A DNA stretch of 43,510 nucleotides from Rufibacter latericius (GCF_003721515.1 NZ_RJJD01000011.1:1-43510); one strand, 5' to 3'; shown: positions 8,629-17,476, numbered from the stretch's first letter. A program made the numbers and translations. The notes: generated by a model not told the origin, from the sequence alone.

Positions 8629-9123
8629 GATCGCAGGTGTTTCGGCGCATGCCGATAAAAGAAGCGGTTTCTCCTTGTACGAAGCACAAGCAAAATCCTT
8701 CTGCAAAGGTGCGATTTCTTTCTGGGTTTTGCAGGAAGTCGTCAAAAATGGGAAGCGAAGGTGATTTTGGGTTCTTTTGTGGAAAGCACTTCTAAAACAG
8801 TGAAAAAAAGTAAATGGCTTTGGCCTGAGATAAGTGGCCAGTTCTACCCTCTGGGCTTAGCTGGCTAACACCCTCAGGGAGCAGGAATATAGAGACTTTA
8901 CCTATACTTTTTATTAAAAATGCATGCGAAGGCTCTTCTTGGACCAGGCTATTTAAAAACCTTTTTTTTATAAGAATTCACCCTTTAAAAACACCGGTTT
9001 TATATTGATTTATTTTTGATAAAATATTAAATTCATTAACCTTTTGAAACTGGCTCGGCGAATAAATTTTTATGTTTAAGATGGTTATGAGATAGGCACC
9101 TACCTGATTAATTGTAACGAGAT
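8629..9123. other. Divergent intergenic region upstream of helicase and lipoprotein genes
   Basis: The left 120 bases are the helicase leader, which is also present in decayed form at about 10200-10325. From about 8900 to 9080 the DNA is clearly AT-rich, as expected for the promoter zone of the lipoprotein gene; a near-match to the -7 element (TATGTTTA) is at about 9071-9078. No RNA gene or ORF seen. Confidence 0.5.
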
Positions 9124-9807
9124 ATGAAAAGTAAGTTTTCGTCTCTGGTAGTTTTGACTTTAGTTCTCTTGGGACTTTTTACTTCCTGCGAAGAAAAGCC
9201 TGAGGATGCTCCCACCCCTCACATCATTGCTCCAGTTGCACACGCAGGCAAGGACACAACTCTCTTAGTACCTTTCAGCACTATTAACCTTACTGGGGAA
9301 GGCAGTACAGACCCAGATTCAAACATTGTTTCCTACACTTGGGTAAAAATTTCTGGTCCTTCATCAGTTGATATAACTAATTTTCAGTCAATGAGGGCTT
9401 TTGCCAGCAACCTTGTGAATGTAGGCACTTATGAATTTGAGTTAACTGTCACAGATGCTGATAAGTTATTTTCTAAAGACACCGTGAAAGTTACGGTTGC
9501 AGTGCCACCTTGCACCAGCACCACTAAAGAAGTCATACTAAAAGACCTTATCTGGACCCAACCATGGCTTACGGAAATACAGATTGAAAACCCTCATGCC
9601 TATCTTCCTCCAAACAGCTATATAACAAACTTTTATATCAAAAGAGATTCTTCAGACAAGTGGGAGCTTATTATTCCATTAAATCATAATTCACCCGATT
9701 ACGGTTTATTTCATGAGTGGACATATGGCAATAAAATGCTTGTTATCTGGCCGGGCCTCAATACAGAAGATGACACTCCTGATCTAAAAATTGAATATTG
9801 CCAGTAA
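9124..9807 (+). CDS. PKD-like domain lipoprotein
   Basis: Secreted lipoprotein of 227 residues. The signal peptide ends in the lipobox LFTSC with C22 as the lipidated residue, followed by an acidic/proline linker. Residues about 38-125 form an Ig-like PKD domain: AGKDTTLLVP, the GSTDPDSNIVSYTW motif, and the closing strands ending in TVAV. The remaining 100 residues contain a tryptophan- and tyrosine-rich region I do not recognise. PKD domains usually mediate protein or carbohydrate contacts at the surface of Bacteroidota. Base composition looks lower in GC than the neighbours. It lies between the intact helicase and its decayed copy, so it may have arrived with a rearrangement; that is inference. 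Confidence 0.75.
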   Translation: MKSKFSSLVVLTLVLLGLFTSCEEKPEDAPTPHIIAPVAHAGKDTTLLVPFSTINLTGEGSTDPDSNIVSYTWVKISGPSSVDITNFQSMRAFASNLVNVGTYEFELTVTDADKLFSKDTVKVTVAVPPCTSTTKEVILKDLIWTQPWLTEIQIENPHAYLPPNSYITNFYIKRDSSDKWELIIPLNHNSPDYGLFHEWTYGNKMLVIWPGLNTEDDTPDLKIEYCQ

Positions 9808-9919
9808 ATCTGTTGGTGGTAAACTTTATGTTGATTATCAGCCTGTAGAATTTCCCGCTTGGTCTACTATTTTTAATTTGGTTATATTCCCTCTTTTACC
9901 CAACAAGCAAATTGAATTA

Positions 9920-10325
9920 ATAGAATAGCGTATGTAGCTAAAGGGGCCGGCGGCGTAACACGTCTTATATTTCCTTGATGAAGCCCAAGTTCTGCCTTTG
10001 GTTAGCCTCGTATAAAAAGGTTTTTAAGCCCCTCCAGCCTGATACGTCTTTGCTTATCGGGTCAAATATAAGTCTCCTAGTGACCACCAGTACATCCCTT
10101 CCTTTCAGGAAAGGTGTATGGTCTTGAACTGGTTATCGGAGGGTTCCCTGAAGCCCAGTTTCTCCATGCTTCTCTTGATGGCGGGGTTGATTATGGTAAT
10201 CCTCGAACCTCCAAAAAGCGGTGTTTCGGCGTAGGCGGGTAAGACAAGCGGTTTCTCGTTGTAGGAATAACTTTCGAAAAGCAAGTGAAAAGGTGCGATT
10301 TCTTTCTCGGTTTTGCAGGTTAAGG
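9920..10325 (-). pseudogene. Decayed partial copy of the DEAD-box helicase gene and its leader
   Basis: Reading the plus strand, 9920-10096 aligns with 8078-8253 of the intact helicase (motif Ib to DEAD region), for example GGGTCAAATAT against AGGTCAAACAT and GACCACCAGTACATC against GGCCACCAGCACATC. The alignment then jumps: 10087-10325 matches 8502-8740, covering codons 1-42 and about 110 bases of leader (shared CTTGATGGCGGGGTTGAT and GGTGCGATTTCTTTCT). The intervening 258 bases are missing, with the repeat CCAGCACATC at both endpoints. The start codon is destroyed and GATATGG has become GATTATGG, a frameshift. It is not translatable. Confidence 0.75.
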
Positions 10326-10348
10326 CCCAGTTTACCCAAGGGTTTTGC

Positions 10349-10383
10349 GTTTAGGGGCCGTTTTTAGGAAAACTGCCCTAAAC
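10349..10383. repeat. Dispersed palindrome copy
   Basis: A 35-base imperfect palindrome: GTTTAGGGGCCGTTTT pairs with AAAACTGCCCTAAAC. It lies just beyond the helicase remnant. The following 370 bases up to the next gene contain another small imperfect hairpin near 10449-10475 and no supported ORF. Confidence 0.55.
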
Positions 10384-10756
10384 CTTCCATCTTCCTCCTG
10401 AATTAGTTATCTTAGGTAAGCGGTAGCGAAGTCACCTTTCGCCCCGGATTCCTACAGGAAACAGCCTGCCTGTTTTTCCTTTCAGCCCCTGGTCGCCCGT
10501 CTTGGCGCGGCCCCTCTCGTGGACCAACAGCAGCGCAGGCATCCACTTGCTCTGATACCTTCCTCCACAGACTCTATCTGACCTCAGTATTTTCTTAGTG
10601 AACTGCATAACGGAGAAGGACAGCCCAGGAAAGGCACTGCCCGGCACCATGGTCATTCATCGGGCCTGGCAATACTAAAAGGCTTTCCTTTTGGATAGGC
10701 ACAGGAGGCAGACTACGCCTCTATAGGAGAAGGAATCCACCAAACCATTTTTTGCC

Positions 10757-11611
10757 ATGAGAAACTACCTTTACTTACTAATCCTGCTTTGCACCGCCTG
10801 TACAAGGCCCATGAGCATGGAGAACCAACAAACCACCATCACCAAACTCATTGATGACGAGACCTACTTTATCGCCGCGGGAGATACTATCAACTGGGCA
10901 AAATGCTGGTTACAGACAGAGGAAGCCCAGTTTACTTTTACCTCGGCCAGAGGTATGTGGCAATATACCGGGTGGGACAGCATTAAAGCTAATTTCAGAA
11001 ATCCTGAACCTTTTAAGCTTAACCTCAAACGCGACAATTACCATTACACCATAGGAGACAAAGTGGCTTTTGTCAGTTTTGACCAATACGATAACTGGGG
11101 AGGAACAGAAGGCCAGAAGAAGAAAGAATCACGTACCCTCAGGAAAGTGGACGACCAGTGGAAAATAGTGAATGTCAATGTGATTGATTATTCTTCCTAT
11201 GACAACCTTAAAGAAAGAGCTCAGGCACAGTCTGTTTCCTACCACGGACCAATAGAAAACCTCCCGGTAGATAAGAGAACTTCCTTCCGCAACAAGGGTG
11301 GGCTGGGCGGCATGTCTGCGGCCTTTATGGAAGTACCCGCCGGGACAGACTTCGCACCCTTTCTTGAAGGCCTGCCGCAGGATATGTGTCCTGCTCCACA
11401 CTGGGGCTACCTTCTGGAAGGTGCCATCCAATTGAAATATGCCGATGGTCGGGTAGAAACCATAAACAAAGGAGAAATCTTTTACTGGCCCGCACCGCAT
11501 ACCGGCAAAGTATTGAAAGATGCCAAGTTCATTGAGTTCAGCCCCGAGGAGGAATACCAGCAGGTCATGACGCACATCAGCAACAAGATGGCCCAACAGA
11601 AGAAAAAGTAA
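10757..11611 (+). CDS. Lipoprotein with NTF2-like and cupin domains
   Basis: Predicted lipoprotein of 284 residues with a short signal peptide ending in the lipobox LCTAC (C15). Residues about 28-145 resemble an NTF2/SnoaL-like DUF4440 domain (helix with FIAAGDTINWAKCW, then sheet ending in DDQWKIVNVNVIDY). Residues about 165-275 look like a cupin: PAGTDFAPFLEG, then HWGYLLEGAIQLKYADG and the second conserved stretch GEIFYWPAPHTGK. Both folds bind small ligands, so the protein could bind or modify a small molecule in the periplasm; the substrate is unknown. It is followed after seven bases by a small membrane protein gene and they are likely co-transcribed. Confidence 0.7.
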   Translation: MRNYLYLLILLCTACTRPMSMENQQTTITKLIDDETYFIAAGDTINWAKCWLQTEEAQFTFTSARGMWQYTGWDSIKANFRNPEPFKLNLKRDNYHYTIGDKVAFVSFDQYDNWGGTEGQKKKESRTLRKVDDQWKIVNVNVIDYSSYDNLKERAQAQSVSYHGPIENLPVDKRTSFRNKGGLGGMSAAFMEVPAGTDFAPFLEGLPQDMCPAPHWGYLLEGAIQLKYADGRVETINKGEIFYWPAPHTGKVLKDAKFIEFSPEEEYQQVMTHISNKMAQQKKK

Positions 11612-11618
11612 GGCTTTG

Positions 11619-11852
11619 ATGAACAGACGACCATCCTTCCTTAACCCTTGCCTGAATAGTTTCAGGAAAGCCCTGAGGCTTGCAGGCCTTATTTTCCTGG
11701 TTGTGCTGGCATCGGTGGGGATAGGGATCGGCGGCGGCATGCCCCTTCCGGCTCCTTCTAAAAAGGAAACCAATGTGGAAATCACCGCTGAAGCAGACGA
11801 GCCGATGGATCAGGAGAAAACAGCCATGGATCTGCTAGACCTCAAGAGTTGA
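11619..11852 (+). CDS. Small single-pass membrane protein, function unknown
   Basis: A 77-residue protein starting at the ATG at 11619 (a TTG one codon earlier is also in frame). It has a basic N-terminus, one hydrophobic segment (about residues 22-42, ending in a glycine-rich turn VGIGIGGGMPLP), and an acidic tail. Small proteins of this layout occur in other Cytophagales, but I know no function. It begins seven bases after the NTF2-cupin gene and is followed by a hairpin terminator, so it is probably the last gene of a two-gene operon. Confidence 0.6.
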   Translation: MNRRPSFLNPCLNSFRKALRLAGLIFLVVLASVGIGIGGGMPLPAPSKKETNVEITAEADEPMDQEKTAMDLLDLKS

Positions 11853-11913
11853 GACCGTTCTTCTTAAACTAATAGCTTGAGTTTGCTCTGCTTACCTGCG
11901 ATGTTCCGTTTAG

Positions 11914-11954
11914 AGCCCCTTTTTAGAAAAACAGGCGTTTTCTGGAAAGGGGCT
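11914..11954 (+). terminator. Rho-independent terminator-like hairpin
   Basis: AGCCCCTTT (11914-11922) pairs with AAAGGGGCT (11946-11954), with inner pairing of AGAAAA and TTTTCT, and a short TTTC run follows. The left flank GTTTAGAG links it to the dispersed palindrome family. The remaining gap to 12199 has no supported gene. Confidence 0.55.
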
Positions 11955-12199
11955 TTTCTATGGGTGCTCTGCCGAAGTTCCTATTGTCTCCTTTGCAGTT
12001 CATTTCAGCAGTGTTTATACCCTACTCTTTGGGAATCATTCAAAAAGCACTATCTTAAATAAGAACTCCGGGAACTCCCCAAAACCGGCTTGTAAAGAAC
12101 GTTCCTCCACACATAGTCCGGATGACTTGAGTCCTGCTATTTACCCGAAGGTGTGGTGCATTCTATTTGTTTAGTGAGTCTTAAATTAAAGAAATCAAT

Positions 12200-13591
12200 A
12201 TGAAAAGGTTAACAGCAATCAAGTTAAAAGCCTTTACCTGCTTGCTTTTTCTTTCATTTCCTGTATTTGCGCAGAGCAGCATTAAAAACGATGATCCTTC
12301 CATCAGTATAGCTGATAAGATAGACGCTTACCTGGTCTCGGCCACAAACGCCTTCAAATTCAATGGTGCAGCCTTGGTGGCTAAGGACGGCGAAATAGTG
12401 TTCCATAAGGCATATGGCTGGAAGAACGTAGGTGCCAAAACCACCAATGACACCACTACCAAGTTTCCCATTCTCTCTATCACAAAGTCCTTCACAGCCA
12501 TAGTGCTTCTAAAACTACAGGATCAGGGGAAACTTTCCTTAGGTGATAATCTAACCAAATACTTTCCAGACTACCCCAATGGTAGTAAAATCAAACTCGA
12601 ACACCTGCTTACCCACTCCTCGGGTATCTACAACTACACCAACGATATTGATGAAGCAGATTCCGCATTAGTAAATCATCCGGTAGCCAAACAACGCGTT
12701 CTGGATGTTTTCTATAACAAGCCGCTGGAGTTTAAACCGGGCAAGGGCTTCAACTACAATAACTCCGCTTATTTCTTAGCCGGGATGGTCATAGAGAAAG
12801 TAACCGGTAAAAGCTATGAGCAAAACGTACGGGAGCTGATTTTTGAACCCTTGAACATGAGCAATTCCGGCTTTGACTTCCTGGGCTTACCGGCCAACGA
12901 GAAAGCTACCGGCTACCAGTTCCTTAATGGGAAAGAGCAGAAACCTTATTCCTATATGCATCACACGGTCAGTTATTCGGCCGCTGCCATCTACAGCACC
13001 ACAGGGGACTTATTTAAATGGGCTCAGGCGATAGCTACCTGTAAACTGCTGGCATCTACCACTTGGAAAGAAGCATTTACGCCTAAAAACAACGGATATG
13101 GCTACGGCTTCCTGATGGGAAATTTCGGGAATAGAAAGTTTATAAAAAGCGCCGGTGGCTACCCAGGTTATGCTTCGGAATTTGTCTATTACCCCGAGGA
13201 GAAGGTGACGATAATCCTGTTGAAGAATGTCGCCAACTACGGGCAAGATCTTTGGCCAATAACCATGGGTTTATCCAATATCATGTTCCGGGCACCTTAT
13301 GACCTATGGCAGCCCCGTACAGAAGTGAAGCTATCAGACGAAGTATTGCGCCAAAGAGCAGGAACCTACGGGGGTGATAAGTTACGCGTCACCTTCACCT
13401 CCAAAGATGGCCAATTACAAACCACCTTGGGAGGCATAGGTCAGTTAGGGTTGCTGGCAGAAAGCGAAGATGCCTTTTTCCTGGAGAATTTCAATACCCA
13501 GTTCCGATTTGTGAAAGGAAGTGATGGCAAGGTGGAGAAGTTGATCATTCATGAGCATGGCAAGGAGTATGAACTCAAGAAAGTGAAGTAA
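12200..13591 (+). CDS. Serine hydrolase, beta-lactamase/transpeptidase-like (class C family)
   Basis: Secreted enzyme of 463 residues with a Sec signal peptide ending near FPVFAQ (residues 20-25). The catalytic S93-I-T-K96 and the Y186-N-N188 motif are both present; the third motif near residue 320 reads KSAGGYPGY instead of HxG or KTG, as in many esterase or D-aminopeptidase members of this family. The last 100 residues form an extra domain of DUF3471 type. It probably acts in the periplasm on an ester or peptide bond; resistance to beta-lactams should not be assumed. It is a single gene with no clear terminator before the TetR gene. Confidence 0.85.
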   Translation: MKRLTAIKLKAFTCLLFLSFPVFAQSSIKNDDPSISIADKIDAYLVSATNAFKFNGAALVAKDGEIVFHKAYGWKNVGAKTTNDTTTKFPILSITKSFTAIVLLKLQDQGKLSLGDNLTKYFPDYPNGSKIKLEHLLTHSSGIYNYTNDIDEADSALVNHPVAKQRVLDVFYNKPLEFKPGKGFNYNNSAYFLAGMVIEKVTGKSYEQNVRELIFEPLNMSNSGFDFLGLPANEKATGYQFLNGKEQKPYSYMHHTVSYSAAAIYSTTGDLFKWAQAIATCKLLASTTWKEAFTPKNNGYGYGFLMGNFGNRKFIKSAGGYPGYASEFVYYPEEKVTIILLKNVANYGQDLWPITMGLSNIMFRAPYDLWQPRTEVKLSDEVLRQRAGTYGGDKLRVTFTSKDGQLQTTLGGIGQLGLLAESEDAFFLENFNTQFRFVKGSDGKVEKLIIHEHGKEYELKKVK

Positions 13592-13814
13592 AAAGATACG
13601 GCCGTACAACAAAACATTTGGTACATTTCACTTCACCTTCCCCCAACCGTCAATACCATAAAACAACTTCATTTTCTACCAACCTCTATATTAAAGAACT
13701 AAAGCCCTCCTTCTACCTCAAATGAATAGCACTTCAGTCCTGTTTCTATAGCTGCCCTGTATCTAGTAAAAACTAGGGAAATATTCCTGATATACTAAAC
13801 CTCTGCCCACTTCT

Positions 13815-13837
13815 GTTTGTTTGATTAGTAGACAAAC
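13815..13837. promoter_or_regulatory. Palindromic operator candidate for the TetR regulator
   Basis: GTTTGT at 13815-13820 and ACAAAC at 13832-13837 form a 23-base imperfect palindrome ending eight bases before the TetR start codon. A near -7 element (TCTGTTTG, 13812-13819) overlaps its left arm, so binding would block transcription. Spacing and position fit TetR autoregulation. Confidence 0.4.
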
Positions 13838-13845
13838 TGAAGAAG

Positions 13846-14511
13846 ATGGAAAACACAGATTTCAATACAAATCAGCCAACAGATACCAGAAACAGAATCA
13901 TTGACGCCTTCATAGAGCACGTGCTGGAGACCGAGAAACAGCCGGTTTCGGTGTACAAGTTTGCCCAGAGCCTTGGCATTCCGGAGGAGGAATTCTACAC
14001 TTACTTCACCTCATTTCAGGGGGTGAAAGGCGCCGTGTGGGACCGCATCTTTGACGAGACCTTCGCCATGATGCACACCCAGGAAGTGTACCAGTCGTAC
14101 TCCGCCAAAGAGAAGCTCCTGTCGTTTTACTACACCTGGATTGAAGTCCTGAAGAAGAACCGAAGCTATCTGCTCGCCTTGTATGAAGGCCAACCGGACT
14201 TCAAAAAGATAACGCCTCAGGAGGTGAGAAGCTTCCGGGACAAGTTCAAGAACTTCGCCAAAGGCATCATTCAGGAAGGCAAAGCCGAAGGCGAAATCAT
14301 AGACCGCAAGTACGTCTCAGACAAGTATGATGAAGCCCTATGGCTGGAGACGCTGTTCATCTTCCAGTTCTGGCTTAAAGACACTTCCGTCTCCTTCGAG
14401 AAAACCGATGTGGCCATTGAAAAGTCCGTGCGCCTGGCCTTCGACCTGATTGGAAGAACCGCCCTGGACTCCTTCGTTGATCTGGCCAAATTTCTTTATC
14501 AGTCTAAATAA
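13846..14511 (+). CDS. TetR family transcriptional regulator
   Basis: Protein of 221 residues with an N-terminal helix-turn-helix (about residues 15-60: TRNRIIDAFIEHVLE, then the recognition part SVYKFAQSLGIPEEEFYTYF) and an all-helical ligand or dimer domain after it. Sequence fits the TetR group found next to AarF-like kinases in Bacteroidota. It probably represses its own operon through the palindrome directly upstream. The ABC1 kinase gene starts five bases after its stop, so both are in one transcript. Confidence 0.82.
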   Translation: MENTDFNTNQPTDTRNRIIDAFIEHVLETEKQPVSVYKFAQSLGIPEEEFYTYFTSFQGVKGAVWDRIFDETFAMMHTQEVYQSYSAKEKLLSFYYTWIEVLKKNRSYLLALYEGQPDFKKITPQEVRSFRDKFKNFAKGIIQEGKAEGEIIDRKYVSDKYDEALWLETLFIFQFWLKDTSVSFEKTDVAIEKSVRLAFDLIGRTALDSFVDLAKFLYQSK

Positions 14512-14516
14512 CCTTC

Positions 14517-15836
14517 ATGAGCAGTAGCCAACCAGAGCAAAACCATATCCCCACCTCCAAGGTACAGCGGGCCACTAAATTCATAGGCACCGGCGCCAAA
14601 GTAGGCGGAAACTACATAAAGCATTACGCCAAGAAGATGGTGAACCCGTCTTTGAGCAAAGAGGAACTCCACACCAGTAATGCCCAGGACATCTACGCTT
14701 CCCTGAGCGAGCTGAAAGGCAGTGCCCTCAAAGTGGCGCAAATGATGTCCATGGACAAGAACATCTTGCCGCAGGCGTACCAGGACAAATTCACCATGGC
14801 GCAATACAGCGCGCCGCCGCTCTCCTACCCCTTGGTGGTGAGAACCTTTCAGAAAGCCTTCGGGGTAGCGCCAGAGGCAAAGTTTGACACGTTTACTACC
14901 TCGGCGGTGAATGCTGCTTCTATTGGGCAGGTACACAAAGCCACCAAGAACGGCAAAACGTATGCGGTAAAGGTGCAGTACCCCGGCGTGGCCGATAGCG
15001 TGACCTCAGACCTGCGCATGGTGAAGCCGTTTGCCCATCGTTTGTTGAACATGAACGAAAAGGAAATAAGCCACTACATGGAAGAGGTGGAAGAGAAGCT
15101 GCTGGAGGAAACCGACTACAAACTGGAGGTAAAACGGTCCACCGAAATCTCCCAGGCCTGTCACCACATCCCCCACCTGAACTTCCCCACCTATTACCCC
15201 GAGTTCAGCAGTGAGCGCATCATCACCATGGATTGGCTCGAAGGTGACCACCTGAAAGAATGGCTCCAGACCAACCCTTCGCAGGAAGCCCGAAACCAGA
15301 TTGGGCAGGCGCTCTGGGACTTTTACCACCACCAGGTGCACAACCTGAAGAAAGTCCACGCAGACCCGCATCCGGGCAACTTCATTGTGCAGGAAAACGT
15401 GACGTTGGGTGTCATTGATTTCGGGTGCGTCAAGGTGATTCCGGAGGATTTCTACCGGGGCTATTTCTCTTTGATCAGAAAAGACTCCCTGCTGAACGAG
15501 GCCGAACTGAACCAGATTTTCTTCGACCTGGATTTTATCAGCGACCTTGACTCTGCCCAGGAGCAAGCCTATTTCAAGGGTGTTTTCAAGGAAATGATCT
15601 CCTTATTGGGCAAGCCGTTCCACTCAGACTCGTTTGACTTTGCTGATGACGCCTACTTCAGCCAGATTTACGCGCTGGGCGACAGAGTAGCCCGAGACAA
15701 GATGTTCCGGAACTCCAGACAGGCCCGGGGCTCGCGGCACGGGTTGTTCATCAACCGGACCTATTTCGGGCTCTACAGTTTGCTGAACCAACTCAGGGCC
15801 AGGATCCACACCACCAAACCAGATTGGCTTGCATAA
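14517..15836 (+). CDS. ABC1/AarF/UbiB family atypical kinase
   Basis: Protein of 439 residues of the ABC1 (UbiB/ADCK) family, atypical protein-kinase-like ATPases linked to isoprenoid quinone or lipid metabolism. The N-terminal family motif appears as [12 protein letters not shown] (67-78), with KVAQ in place of the usual KxGQ. The A-rich loop is AASIGQVH (133-140), the ATP-binding lysine is in VKVQYPG (151-157), the catalytic loop HADPHPGN is at 281-288 and the metal-binding DFG at 301-303. No terminal transmembrane segments are seen. It is co-transcribed with the TetR gene and followed by a hairpin terminator. Confidence 0.88.
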   Translation: MSSSQPEQNHIPTSKVQRATKFIGTGAKVGGNYIKHYAKKMVNPSLSKEELHTSNAQDIYASLSELKGSALKVAQMMSMDKNILPQAYQDKFTMAQYSAPPLSYPLVVRTFQKAFGVAPEAKFDTFTTSAVNAASIGQVHKATKNGKTYAVKVQYPGVADSVTSDLRMVKPFAHRLLNMNEKEISHYMEEVEEKLLEETDYKLEVKRSTEISQACHHIPHLNFPTYYPEFSSERIITMDWLEGDHLKEWLQTNPSQEARNQIGQALWDFYHHQVHNLKKVHADPHPGNFIVQENVTLGVIDFGCVKVIPEDFYRGYFSLIRKDSLLNEAELNQIFFDLDFISDLDSAQEQAYFKGVFKEMISLLGKPFHSDSFDFADDAYFSQIYALGDRVARDKMFRNSRQARGSRHGLFINRTYFGLYSLLNQLRARIHTTKPDWLA

Positions 15837-15877
15837 AAGGAAAGCCGATCGGTTCACATGCTGTCCTTCCTTTAGGT

Positions 15878-15885
15878 TACCTTTG
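15878..15885 (+). promoter_or_regulatory. -7 element for rlmF (TACCTTTG)
   Basis: TACCTTTG is an exact TAnnTTTG 50 bases before the rlmF ATG. Its last base is also the first base of the left arm of the adjacent hairpin. Confidence 0.55.
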
Positions 15886-15918
15886 TGGTGCATCTGTTCA
15901 AGGTGCACCACTTTTTTT
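15885..15918 (+). terminator. Rho-independent terminator overlapping the rlmF promoter
   Basis: GTGGTGCA (15885-15892) and TGCACCAC (15904-15911) form a perfect 8-bp stem followed by seven T residues (15912-15918). It lies 48 bases after the ABC1 kinase stop and serves the TetR-kinase operon. Initiation from the overlapping -7 element would begin near 15891, leaving the left arm out of the rlmF transcript. Confidence 0.7.
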
Positions 15919-15934
15919 GACCAATACCGCTCCC

Positions 15935-16906
15935 ATGCTTCCTAAAAAGAAAGAGCACCCGCAAGAGAAATCGGGGTTGCATCCCAGAAACAAACACCGC
16001 TCGCGCTACGATTTCAGGCAACTGATAGCGGTTTGCCCGGCGTTGCGCCCTTTTGTGCGGAAGAATGAGTTCAAGGATGAGTCTATTGATTTCTTCAACC
16101 CAGAGGCGGTGAAAACCCTGAACCAAGCGCTCCTGAAGCATTTCTACGGCATCGGGTACTGGGACATCCCCAAAAACTACCTCTGCCCGCCCATTCCCGG
16201 CCGCGCCGATTACATCCACCACATCGCGGATCTGCTAGCCAGCCTTAACCCCAAGGGAAATAAACCGCTTAAGGGCAACCACATCAAATGCCTGGACATT
16301 GGCGTGGGCGCCAACTGCGTGTACCCCATCATCGGGAACCGGGAATACGGCTGGTCTTTTGTGGGCGCGGATATTGACCCGGTTTCCATTGAATCCGCGA
16401 ACCACATCATCGAAAAGAATCCTATCCTGAAAGGCCAGATAGAATGCCGGCTGCAACCCAACCCTAAAGACATTTTCAGGGGGATCATTCAGCCTGACGA
16501 ACGCTTTGACCTGACCCTTTGCAACCCGCCGTTCCATGCCTCTGCGCAGGAAGCCCAGTCTGGTTCTATCAGAAAGATAAGGAACCTGAAGCAGCAGCAC
16601 ATCAAGAAACCGGTTTTGAACTTCGGGGGGCAGAGCAACGAGTTGTGGTGCCCAGGCGGCGAAGAAAGGTTCCTGGCGGATATGATCAGGCAGAGCAGGG
16701 ATTTCGCGGGTTCCTGCCTTTGGTTTACTTCCCTGGTCTCTAAAAGCGCCCACCTTAAAGGCGTCTACAAATTGCTGGAGCAAGTCCAGGCCCTGGAGGT
16801 GAAAACCATTGCCATGAGCCAGGGAAACAAAATCAGCCGCCTGGTAGCCTGGACTTTCCTTTCTCCGGAACAACAAAAAGACTGGGCAGACACCCGCTGG
16901 AAGTAA
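15935..16906 (+). CDS. rlmF: 23S rRNA (adenine(1618)-N(6))-methyltransferase RlmF
   Basis: SAM-dependent methyltransferase of 323 residues that methylates N6 of A1618 of 23S rRNA. Recognised by the N-terminal block [13 protein letters not shown], the block [20 protein letters not shown], the SAM-binding motif [13 protein letters not shown], and the catalytic N197-P-P-F200. Length matches the E. coli enzyme family. The frame is open upstream to 15824, but that part covers the terminator and promoter, so the ATG at 15935 is the proper start. The residues before LHPRNKH are lysine-rich. Expected to be transcribed from its own promoter at 15878-15885. Confidence 0.93.
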   Translation: MLPKKKEHPQEKSGLHPRNKHRSRYDFRQLIAVCPALRPFVRKNEFKDESIDFFNPEAVKTLNQALLKHFYGIGYWDIPKNYLCPPIPGRADYIHHIADLLASLNPKGNKPLKGNHIKCLDIGVGANCVYPIIGNREYGWSFVGADIDPVSIESANHIIEKNPILKGQIECRLQPNPKDIFRGIIQPDERFDLTLCNPPFHASAQEAQSGSIRKIRNLKQQHIKKPVLNFGGQSNELWCPGGEERFLADMIRQSRDFAGSCLWFTSLVSKSAHLKGVYKLLEQVQALEVKTIAMSQGNKISRLVAWTFLSPEQQKDWADTRWK

Positions 16907-17011
16907 AGATTAGGGCAGTGGTTAAGTACTTTTCTGAAACATTTATATAATAATTATGATTACTAATATAAAATTATCGTAAAAAACTATAAACCAATTA
17001 CTTATAGCCCT

Positions 17012-17413
17012 ATGACTACAAAAACAGCTTCTCTCCTCATTGGATTCACATTTTTAGCCGTGGGATTATTAGGTTTCGTCCCTAACCCCATTGTGGGAGA
17101 TTCCCATAATGCCATTTTCCACGCTGATGCCGTGCATAACATGGTGCACATCATTAGCGGAGTTTTGTTTGTTTTAGTAGCCTTGGCCGCACCCGAACGA
17201 GCCGCTACTTTCCTAAAGATTTTTGGGGTGGTGTATTTCCTGCTGGGTGTCATCGGGCTCATGACCATCGGTTCAGAAGGCACGACTAGGTTACTCGGAT
17301 TCTTACCCGTAAACGGCGCCGATAACTACCTGCACATTGGCTTGGGCATCGTGATCTTTCTGGCAGGAATGCTCCCGAGAACCAGAATTGCGGGAATGGG
17401 CTCCAGAATATAG
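17012..17413 (+). CDS. DUF4383 four-helix membrane protein
   Basis: Membrane protein of 133 residues with four hydrophobic segments (about 7-25, 45-65, 72-92, 106-124). The pattern HNMVHIISGVLFVL, then a later YLHIGLGIVIFLAG, is the internal repeat typical of DUF4383. The conserved histidines face the membrane interior in both halves. Function unknown; relatives are often near stress-related genes. It is preceded by AT-rich DNA and followed by a long perfect hairpin, so it looks monocistronic. Confidence 0.75.
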   Translation: MTTKTASLLIGFTFLAVGLLGFVPNPIVGDSHNAIFHADAVHNMVHIISGVLFVLVALAAPERAATFLKIFGVVYFLLGVIGLMTIGSEGTTRLLGFLPVNGADNYLHIGLGIVIFLAGMLPRTRIAGMGSRI

Positions 17414-17476
17414 TCAACCTTAGAACTCTCCTGTAAAAACCCACCTCCGGTAGTTCTTGCTTATATTTCTTTACCA

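Noticed and set aside
7804..8658. A 284-codon frame opposite the helicase
   Set aside because: It is an antisense shadow of the helicase, rich in H, Q and G as expected from the complementary codons.
10432..10656. A 74-codon minus-strand reading frame after the helicase remnant
   Set aside because: No domain and no similarity to the helicase; likely chance in a relatively GC-rich stretch.
11877..12062. A 61-codon plus-strand reading frame
   Set aside because: It runs through the hairpin at 11914-11954 and starts at a non-ATG codon; its composition does not look like protein.
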